Shown one piece after another: positions 5,318 through 10,693 of a stretch of 10,693 nt of DNA. The notes under the pieces are model-generated. The model was not told the DNA's origin, did no database searches, and saw nothing but the letters and a program-made list of their open reading frames with translations. The DNA lies in NCBI GenBank assembly GCA_015062635.1, contig SUUF01000069.1, positions 1-10,693 of the forward strand, in the 5' to 3' direction. Position 1 is the first letter of the stretch; each line of letters opens with the position of its first letter. This DNA is from Coriobacteriaceae bacterium. GTDB taxonomy: Bacteria; Actinomycetota; Coriobacteriia; Coriobacteriales; Eggerthellaceae. The position numbers and the translations under genes are program-made.

Positions 5318-5339
5318 CCCCACGCGGCCGGGGTTGTCG

Positions 5340-6227
5340 CTACCAGCTCAGGAGTTCGTAGCCGTCTTCCGTCACGACGATCTGCACCTCCCATTGGGCG
5401 GTGGGCTTGCCGTCGGCGGTGCGCACGGTCCATCCGTTGGGGTCGTTCATGTCGATGGCGGCATCGCCCATGTTCACCATGGGCTCGATGGTGAAGCACA
5501 TGCCCGGCACGAGGATGGGGCCGGTGCCCGCCTCGGCGACGAAGCTCACGAACGGATCCTCGTGGAACTCGAGGCCGATGCCGTGCCCGCCGAACTCGGC
5601 GACGACGGAAAAGCCCGCATCGGTGGCCACCTTGTTCACGGCAGCGCACACATCTCCAAGGTGAATCCACGGCTTCACGGCGGCAAGGCCTGCCTCGACG
5701 CTCGCCTTCGTCACGTCGACCAGGCGCTGCCATTCGGGGTCGACCTCGCCGATGCAGTACATGCGCGAGGAATCGCTGAAGTACCCGTCCTTGATGGTCG
5801 ACATGTCCACGTTCACGATATCGCCGTCCTTCAACACCTCGTCAGGCGACGGGATGCCATGGCACACGACGTCGTTGATGCTCGTGCACACGCTCTTCGG
5901 GAAACCCTCGTAATCGAGGTCGGCGGGAATGGCATCATGCTCGATGCAGTAGTTGTAGACCCACTGGTCGATCTCCTCGGTGCTCACGCCGGCGGCGATA
6001 TGCTCGCCCACGTAATCGAGCACGCCGACGTTCACCTCGGCGGAGCGCTTGATACCCTCGATGTCGGCGGCCGTCTTCAGCAGGTCGCGCGGCAGCACGT
6101 CGAAGCCCTGCCCGACGAGCACCTCCATGCGCAAGTCGTTCTTCTGGTGGCATTTCTTATACTTCTGGCCGCTTCCGCACCAGCATTTGTCATTGCGGCC
6201 GGGAGTGGGCAATCCGTCAAAGCTCAT
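5340..6227 (-). CDS. map: Type I methionine aminopeptidase with N-terminal SEC-C zinc motif
   Basis: Removes the initiator Met from new cytoplasmic proteins when the second residue is small. The 295-residue product starts with a SEC-C motif, PGRNDKCWCGSGQKYKKCH (9-27), with likely zinc ligands C15, C17, C26 and H27; in SecA the same motif binds zinc, and in MetAP it is thought to assist ribosome or partner binding. The catalytic domain (about 45-295) keeps all five metal ligands by comparison with E. coli MetAP: D141 (DIVNVD), D152 (YFSD), H215 (EFGGHGIG), E248 (FTIEPM) and E280 (AQWEVQ), plus H123 in VCHGIP. The start at 6227 is favoured over an in-frame ATG at 6239 because the only ribosome site (GAAGGA) overlaps the earlier ATG and stands 11 bases before the later one. 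Length and residues suggest an active enzyme. Single gene, flanked by non-coding gaps. Confidence 0.96.
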   Translation of the reverse strand: MSFDGLPTPGRNDKCWCGSGQKYKKCHQKNDLRMEVLVGQGFDVLPRDLLKTAADIEGIKRSAEVNVGVLDYVGEHIAAGVSTEEIDQWVYNYCIEHDAIPADLDYEGFPKSVCTSINDVVCHGIPSPDEVLKDGDIVNVDMSTIKDGYFSDSSRMYCIGEVDPEWQRLVDVTKASVEAGLAAVKPWIHLGDVCAAVNKVATDAGFSVVAEFGGHGIGLEFHEDPFVSFVAEAGTGPILVPGMCFTIEPMVNMGDAAIDMNDPNGWTVRTADGKPTAQWEVQIVVTEDGYELLSW

Positions 6228-6238
6228 GTTCGTTCGCA

Positions 6239-6244
6239 TCCTTC
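6239..6244 (-). promoter_or_regulatory. Ribosome binding site that decides the map start
   Basis: GAAGGA on the - strand (TCCTTC on +) overlaps the upstream candidate ATG (6239) and lies 11 bases before the ATG at 6227. It can serve only the second, giving a protein that begins MSFDG. The spacing is slightly long. Confidence 0.5.
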
Positions 6245-6268
6245 GCGCTCGGAAATGTGTTCCCGCCC

Positions 6269-6274
6269 ATCATA
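6269..6274 (-). promoter_or_regulatory. Possible -10 box for map
   Basis: TATGAT on the - strand lies 41 bases upstream of the chosen map ATG. A TTGAAC (6303 to 6298) is 23 bases upstream of it, too far for a normal -35. A second candidate, TATGTT, lies at 6284 to 6279. The rest of the 205-base gap 6228-6432 holds no gene or strong stem that I can see. Confidence 0.25.
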
Positions 6275-6432
6275 GACCAACATACCGCTCCATATGCGTT
6301 CAAGTTATGATTCCCTAACTTTTCCCACCGCATACGGCGCACGCGGAAGACGGCAAGGCGGCCGCAGCAAAACGGCAGATCGGCATACCCCGCACACGGC
6401 GGCCATGCAGCCCGCAGGCCAAGCCAACCCCG

Positions 6433-7614
6433 CTAGAACGGCAGCTTGGCATAGAGCTTGAGGGCGGGCTCGACCGGCCCGGGCTGCAGGCGGCGCCGCA
6501 CGGCCTTCAGCTCCTCGGGGATGTCGATGTGCTGCGGGCACTTCTTCTTGCAGGCACCGCACTCGATGCAGTGGCTGGCCAGGTGCACGTCCGTGCTGCT
6601 CGCGCCCACGCTGGTGAAGTAGTTGAACACGCCGGTGAACCACCCGATGGAATACGAGGTGTTGTATGCCGCGAAGCACGCCGGAATGCTGATGCCCTTC
6701 GGGCAGGGCATGCAGTAGTTGCATCCCGTGCACGGCACCTTGTAGGATTTCGCGAATTCCTCGCGCACGACCTCATATGCAGCGCGCTCGTCGAGGCTCA
6801 GGCACCCCGGCACTGCGGTTTCGGCCGCATCGCAGTTGCCGTCCATCTGGGCGGGATCGTTCATGCCGGAAAGCACGACCGTCACCCCGGGCTGGTCCCA
6901 CAGCCAGCGCAATCCCCATTCGGCCGGGTGCCGTTCCGGCTCGACCAGCGAAAACGCCCTGCGGGCCGCGTCCGGCAGGCCGGTGGCGAGCTTGCCGCCC
7001 AAAAGCGGCTCCATCACGACGACGGGAATCCCCCGCTGCGCAGCCAGCTGCAGGCCCTCGCGCCCGGCCTGGTAGGTCTCGTTCATGTAGTTGTACTGAA
7101 TCTGCACGAAGTCCCAATCGTAGGCGTCGAGCATCTTCTTGAACTCGACGAGCGAGCCATGGAACGAGAACCCGATGGAGCGAATCGCGCCCTCGCGCTT
7201 CTTGCGCGCCACCCACTCGCGCATGCCGAGGGCCTCGAGGCGCTCCCACTGCGCGGCATCGACGATGTTATGCATCAGGTAGTAATCGACATAGCCGGTC
7301 TGCAGGCGCGAAAGCGAGGTGGCGAACAGGCGGTCGACATCGGAGATGGATTGGCATTTGCCATGCGGCAGCTTGGTCGCGATGTGCACGCGTTCGCGCA
7401 AACCGTGGTTCGCAAGCGCCTTGCCGAGCGCCTCCTCGCTTCCCGGATAGGAATAGGCGGTGTCGAAATAGTTGACACCGCGGTCGAACGCCTGCTTCAC
7501 CAGGCGGTCTGCCGCCTCCTGGTCGATGACGCCCATCGTGTTGGGGAATCGCATGCATCCGAACCCCAAGGCTGAAAGCCGGTTCCCGCTGCGCTTGTCC
7601 TCGCGATATTGCAT
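6433..7614 (-). CDS. Aldo/keto reductase with C-terminal double [4Fe-4S] ferredoxin domain
   Basis: A 393-residue cytoplasmic oxidoreductase. Residues about 10-265 form an aldo/keto reductase barrel opening with LSALGFGCMRFP (13-24). The catalytic tetrad is complete: D51 and Y56 (FDTAYSYPGSEE), K81 (IATKLPHG) and H115 (YLMHNI). Late barrel motifs include QIQYNYMN (171-178), VVMEPLLGGKLA (199-210) and TVVLSGM (245-251). The C-terminal part has two cysteine clusters, C295/C298/C301/C304 (CTGCNYCMPCP) and C349/C352/C355/C359 (CIECGACKKKCP), expected to hold [4Fe-4S] clusters that pass electrons between the NAD(P)H site and a carrier. The fusion is common in anaerobes; its physiological substrate is generally unknown. 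ATG 7614 follows GGAGGAGG by 4 bases, ruling out the longer reading. No other gene shares its transcript clearly. Confidence 0.95.
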   Translation of the reverse strand: MQYREDKRSGNRLSALGFGCMRFPNTMGVIDQEAADRLVKQAFDRGVNYFDTAYSYPGSEEALGKALANHGLRERVHIATKLPHGKCQSISDVDRLFATSLSRLQTGYVDYYLMHNIVDAAQWERLEALGMREWVARKKREGAIRSIGFSFHGSLVEFKKMLDAYDWDFVQIQYNYMNETYQAGREGLQLAAQRGIPVVVMEPLLGGKLATGLPDAARRAFSLVEPERHPAEWGLRWLWDQPGVTVVLSGMNDPAQMDGNCDAAETAVPGCLSLDERAAYEVVREEFAKSYKVPCTGCNYCMPCPKGISIPACFAAYNTSYSIGWFTGVFNYFTSVGASSTDVHLASHCIECGACKKKCPQHIDIPEELKAVRRRLQPGPVEPALKLYAKLPF

Positions 7615-7641
7615 AGGGCCTCCTCCTGCCGTCTCGGAAGG

Positions 7642-7647
7642 AGTATA
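7642..7647 (-). promoter_or_regulatory. Possible -10 box for the aldo/keto reductase gene
   Basis: TATACT on the - strand, 27 bases before the ATG at 7614, allows a leader of about 20 bases that still contains the strong GGAGGAGG ribosome site. No -35 consensus is seen at the right distance. Confidence 0.35.
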
Positions 7648-7667
7648 GCGCACGATCAATCCCTCCG

Positions 7668-7706
7668 CGGGAAAGCCCCTCCTCGGGAAGTCCTTGCACG
7701 GGAAAG
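7668..7706. repeat. Three spaced CGGGAAAG repeats
   Basis: CGGGAAAG (7668-7675), CGGGAAG (7684-7690) and CGGGAAAG (7699-7706) recur every 15-16 bases in the 132-base gap between the SEC-C gene and the aldo/keto reductase gene. They lie just upstream of the possible promoter of the latter. Repeated sites at one and a half helical turns could bind a regulator, or may be chance in GC-rich DNA. Confidence 0.35.
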
Positions 7707-7746
7707 CGTCGCGCTTCGGCCGCCAGCGCACCCCACCGTGCCGGCG

Positions 7747-9795
7747 TTACGAAGCCCCGTGGCAGGAGGAATAGGGCTTGCCGCTCCCGCACGGGCACGG
7801 GTCGCCGGGCGCGGGATGCAGCATCTCGCCACGCGCGTTGTAGAACACCTTCCGGCCCGACATGTTCTCGAGCACCTCTTGCGGCGACCAGCCGTTGAAC
7901 TCCCACGACGGCATCGCGCCATAGGCATTCTCGACCAGGCGCTGGTAGAGGTTCGGGTCTTCGCAGCATGCGTTCCAGCCCGCGTCCTCGAGCGCGTTCA
8001 GGTATCCGTCCACATCGCCCAAGTCGATGGCATGCGTCATCAAATCTTCCACTGCGCGGTCGGCGAACGTGAAATCGTCTTCGGCATCGGGCACGTGCTC
8101 GTCGTAGAAATCGCGCAGCTGAACCATCGCCGGGAGCGCCGCATAGCGCTCGAACGTCGTCCCCTCGGCGGCAGCCGCATCGAGCGGACGGCGCGGCATG
8201 CGGGCGCGCACCTCGATCACGCGGGCGCGGTACCGGTCGAGCTCGACGCGTTCGGCGTCGACATCGGCCTGCATCCGCTTCTGCAGGGCGGTCATCGTCG
8301 GGCCGTCCATGCCCTCGACGAACAGCTTGTGAATGCTTTGGCGGACCTCGCCCTCATACCGCCGCGCCACGAGCTCGTTCAGGTGGACATCGCTGGCCGA
8401 ATAGTGCATCAGGTAGCTGTCGCCGTTCCATTGCTGCAACACGAACCCCAGGTCGTCGAACGAATCTTCCCGCATCAGCAAGCCGACGAACTCCTCGAGC
8501 GTGTAGGCATCGACCACCGCATTGTGATACAGCTCGTACGCCTCGCGCAGCGTCAGCAGGCCGTAGATCTCGCCCATCGCCTCGGCGCAGTTCACGGCCG
8601 CATCCTCGCGGTCGCGCTCATACGAGATCGTCTCGAGGTCGAGCTTCGCGACAAGCGGGCGCAGCTCGACGGGCAGCACGGTCGTGAGCTTCCCGTCGTC
8701 CGCGAATTGGAAGACGTAGGGCACCAGCGGCACCGGAAGCGCATGCGCATCGAGCGCATCGAGGTCGTCCTCGCAGCGGCCGCCCGCCTCGACCACGCGC
8801 GTGAACAGGTCGAACGCCTGAGGAGAGCAAACCATCAAGTCGTCGCCGAGCGATTGCGCCGCCTGCGAGATGGGCGCGACCAGCATCGCGGCGATGCCGC
8901 GCTTGTTCTTGTTGCCATACCGGTGCACGTCGAGCCGCTTGCACAGGTCGACCAGCTCGTTGCGCTTCAAGCACACGGCAAGGCACTCTTCCAGCGACTC
9001 GCTCGGCGGCGCGAACGCCGCCTGCTCCGACAGGTGCCGGCGCAGATGATCCTGCAAGCTCGCGAGCAGCTGCTTCGCATGCTCGGCCACGCGCTCTTCT
9101 CGCTCCTCGGCCGAAAGCCCGGCAAGCGCGCCGCGATGATACCCCTCGGGCAAGCGCTCGCCCTCGCGCGATTGGCGGGCCTCGAGCTCGAGGCTCGTCA
9201 TCAGGTCGTCGAATTCCTGCTCGCGAAGCTTCGCGTTATAGGCACGGGCGCGTGTCAGCAGCTCCTCGGGCGTCCATGCGATGCCCTCGCCCTCGTGCGC
9301 CGCCAGGCTTTCCCGCATGCTGGCGGTCTCGGCATCGTTGAAGGGGATGCCGTCGCCGTACATCAGCCCATCGCTCACCACCAGGCCCTCGAACGGCAAG
9401 AGGGTGGCCACCACCATGTCGGGGCATTGCGGCATGCGCTTCTCGGGATCGTCGTCGAGGCCGGCCACGGCGAACAGGCCCGCCTCGTTCATGAGGATGG
9501 CGCGCCCACGCTCGAACCGCACGAGCGTGAAACGCCCGACGAGCGCGTCAGACCACGCCGCCACTGCATCGAGGTCGGCCTTGCGCAGGCCGTTGGGATT
9601 CACGCGCACGTATTCTTCCACGACCTCGGGATGCCGCCACATCGTGTCGCACACATAGGCCGCTTTCATCTCGGCGTCTTCGCCCACAATCGGCAGCCGC
9701 AAGCCGTCGACGAGGTTCAGGCGGCTGTTCGCGAACACGATGAGGCCGTCGAGGAGTTCGAAAAAGCGGTCGAGCTGTCGGTCGGTAAGATGCAT
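7747..9795 (-). CDS. Large SEC-C motif protein of unknown function
   Basis: A 682-residue, acidic, predicted cytoplasmic protein with no signal peptide or membrane segment. The only clear domain is the C-terminal SEC-C zinc motif GDPCPCGSGKPYSSCHG (residues 664-680; ligands C667, C669, C678, H679). The N-terminal 165 residues (FFELLDGLIVFANSRLNLVDGL, later TLLPFEGLVVSDGL) resemble a region seen in other large uncharacterised SEC-C proteins of Gram-positive bacteria. Residues about 268-306 (LEECLAVCLKRNELVDLCKRLDVHR, then NKNKRGIAAML) recall the short helix-extended-helix of Rho-N/SAP domains, suggesting nucleic-acid contact; this is weak. A charged helical stretch at about 175-255 may be coiled. 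ATG 9795 follows AAAGGA by 5 bases. No enzyme motif is seen. It lies between an AEC permease gene and the aldo/keto reductase gene, 132 bases from the latter. Confidence 0.88.
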   Translation of the reverse strand: MHLTDRQLDRFFELLDGLIVFANSRLNLVDGLRLPIVGEDAEMKAAYVCDTMWRHPEVVEEYVRVNPNGLRKADLDAVAAWSDALVGRFTLVRFERGRAILMNEAGLFAVAGLDDDPEKRMPQCPDMVVATLLPFEGLVVSDGLMYGDGIPFNDAETASMRESLAAHEGEGIAWTPEELLTRARAYNAKLREQEFDDLMTSLELEARQSREGERLPEGYHRGALAGLSAEEREERVAEHAKQLLASLQDHLRRHLSEQAAFAPPSESLEECLAVCLKRNELVDLCKRLDVHRYGNKNKRGIAAMLVAPISQAAQSLGDDLMVCSPQAFDLFTRVVEAGGRCEDDLDALDAHALPVPLVPYVFQFADDGKLTTVLPVELRPLVAKLDLETISYERDREDAAVNCAEAMGEIYGLLTLREAYELYHNAVVDAYTLEEFVGLLMREDSFDDLGFVLQQWNGDSYLMHYSASDVHLNELVARRYEGEVRQSIHKLFVEGMDGPTMTALQKRMQADVDAERVELDRYRARVIEVRARMPRRPLDAAAAEGTTFERYAALPAMVQLRDFYDEHVPDAEDDFTFADRAVEDLMTHAIDLGDVDGYLNALEDAGWNACCEDPNLYQRLVENAYGAMPSWEFNGWSPQEVLENMSGRKVFYNARGEMLHPAPGDPCPCGSGKPYSSCHGAS

Positions 9796-9825
9796 GAACG
9801 TCCTTTCGGAAGAATGGTTGCAAGC

Positions 9826-9838
9826 ATCATAGCGCTAT
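9826..9838 (-). promoter_or_regulatory. -10-like box and 10-bp palindrome upstream of the SEC-C gene
   Basis: TATGAT (9831 to 9826, - strand) lies 30 bases before the SEC-C gene start and is overlapped by the perfect palindrome ATAGCGCTAT (9829-9838). The palindrome would sit where a repressor could block polymerase. A one-base variant, ATAGCGCTGT, occurs at 5081-5090 upstream of the first AEC gene. No -35 is evident. The whole gap is only 53 bases. Confidence 0.3.
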
Positions 9839-9848
9839 TCGCGCGACT

Positions 9849-10693
9849 TTACGCGAGCAAGCCGGCCGCTCCCATGCCCGCCACCCACAAGAACAGCGTG
9901 ACCACCGAAATGGCGCTGCTGAAAGCGACGAGCTGGCCGGCAAGCGGACCGTCGCCTCCCATGTTCTCGGCCATCGGGTACGACGCCGAGGCCGTGGGGG
10001 CGGCGAACGTCAGCAAGATCATGAAGCGTTCGGGCGCGGAAAGCGGCAGCAACAGGGTGATGGCGAGAACGATCGCGGGGATGACGACCATCTTCACGGC
10101 GACCACCGGCACGATGATGCGGCGGTTCTGATGCACCTGGGAGAAATGCATCGTGCCGCCGAGCACGATGAGCGCGAGCGGAATCGAGATGTTGGCCAGC
10201 GTGAGCACGGGCGCCTCGATGGGCCCGGGAAGCTTCCAGCCGGCGAAATGGAAGATGAGGCCAGCGATGAAACCCTGGATGAGCGGATTCTTCGCAAGTG
10301 AGAGGGCAAGCGTCTTCGGGCTGGCCGCGCCGCCGCGGTAGTATTCGAGCACCAAGATGGCCAGGATGTTGTACGTGGGCGCGATGAAGGCGATGATCGT
10401 CGCGGTGGCCACGAGGGCCGCATCCCCGAACACGCTTTCCGCCATGGGAAGGGCGAAGAACACCATGTTCGTGCGGTAGATGGCCTGCACGATCACGCCG
10501 CGTTGCTCATTGCCCGGCACGAGGCGCGGCACGACGGCCATCAACACGCCCACCAGCGCAAACACCAGCGCAAGCGCAACGCCGATGTAAAACCAGTTCA
10601 CCTGGATGTCGTCGTTCACGCGGTAGATGCAGCTGAACATCATGAACGGGAACATCGTCTTGAAGACGAGGGAATTCAGCTTGCGCCACAGGG
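9849..10693 (-). CDS. AEC family transporter, 5' end outside the window
   Basis: Second membrane carrier of the AEC family, probably for an organic acid or similar anion. The frame is open to the right edge, reading LWRKLNSLVFKTMFPFMMFS upstream of the first internal Met. This matches the conserved 'LNxLVFxxxLPxxLF' region near residue 30-50 of the family, so only about 25-30 N-terminal residues are missing. Later family marks include IYRTNMVFFALPMAESVFG (half-one core), the basic inter-half loop (YYRGGAASPKTLALSLAKNP), SIPLALIVLGGTMHF and FAAPTASASYPMAENMGGDG in the second half. About eight to nine hydrophobic segments are visible. It differs strongly from the AEC protein at 4098-5063 (APTASASYPMAENMG against APVGVMAPAWVDNHH), so the two are paralogues rather than a recent duplicate. 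It ends 53 bases before the SEC-C gene start, on the same strand. Confidence 0.92.
   Translation of the reverse strand, partial: LWRKLNSLVFKTMFPFMMFSCIYRVNDDIQVNWFYIGVALALVFALVGVLMAVVPRLVPGNEQRGVIVQAIYRTNMVFFALPMAESVFGDAALVATATIIAFIAPTYNILAILVLEYYRGGAASPKTLALSLAKNPLIQGFIAGLIFHFAGWKLPGPIEAPVLTLANISIPLALIVLGGTMHFSQVHQNRRIIVPVVAVKMVVIPAIVLAITLLLPLSAPERFMILLTFAAPTASASYPMAENMGGDGPLAGQLVAFSSAISVVTLFLWVAGMGAAGLLA

Noticed and set aside
5154..6275. 373-residue + strand frame over the repeat cluster and map
   Set aside because: It is antisense to a methionine aminopeptidase with all metal ligands, and its start reads through palindromic repeats.
7615..7731. N-terminal extension of the aldo/keto reductase with repeated Phe-Pro
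   Set aside because: The strong GGAGGAGG site selects ATG 7614, homology starts there, and the Phe-Pro pattern comes from the non-coding CGGGAAAG boxes.
7609..10131. 840-residue open frame on the + strand
   Set aside because: It lies opposite the SEC-C gene and parts of two others, is rich in Arg, His and Leu with no domain, and has no ribosome site. Long antisense frames are expected in GC-rich genes.

Overview
This window looks like a chromosomal segment of a high-GC actinobacterium. The GC-rich codon use, the large fraction of Fe-S, flavin and SEC-C proteins, and the Coriobacteriia-like flavour of the proteins suggest an anaerobic gut or rumen member of Coriobacteriia/Eggerthellaceae. That placement is an inference from protein style; no rRNA or marker gene for taxonomy is present. 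Coding density is high, no gap exceeds about 280 bases, and no tRNA, rRNA, transposase, phage gene or CRISPR array is visible.

Layout. 1-141 (+): 3' end of a rubredoxin. 185-213: a perfect GC hairpin, immediately followed by a consensus -10 box. 263-955 (+): TM1586-type nitroreductase. 990-1841 (-): small membrane-anchored TPR-like protein, convergent with the nitroreductase. 1943-2344 (+): minimal zincin metallopeptidase (HExxH), followed 13 bases later by 2358-3398 (+): a secreted GH5 endoglucanase. 3485-4024 (-): exported protein with three 21-22 residue repeats and a C-terminal tail that is about 80% acidic. 4098-5063 (-): complete AEC-family permease. 5204-5317: an untranslated cluster of tandem and inverted repeats resembling a REP-type palindromic element. 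5340-6227 (-): type I methionine aminopeptidase with an N-terminal SEC-C zinc motif. 6433-7614 (-): aldo/keto reductase fused to a two-cluster ferredoxin domain. 7747-9795 (-): 682-residue protein of unknown function ending in a SEC-C motif. 9849 to the right edge (-): a second AEC permease, lacking its N-terminus.

How the genes fit together. Most genes seem to be single transcription units with their own ribosome sites, so this is not a single pathway cluster. The redox genes (rubredoxin, nitroreductase, ferredoxin-fused aldo/keto reductase) fit an anaerobic, electron-carrier-rich metabolism. The most distinctive part is 1943-4024: an intracellular metallopeptidase gene apparently coupled to a secreted beta-1,4-glucanase and, convergently, an exported polyacidic repeat protein. 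No defence system, mobile island or clearly new multi-gene system is evident. The items most worth following up are the GH5 enzyme in this lineage, the poly-Asp protein, the palindromic repeat cluster and the large SEC-C protein.
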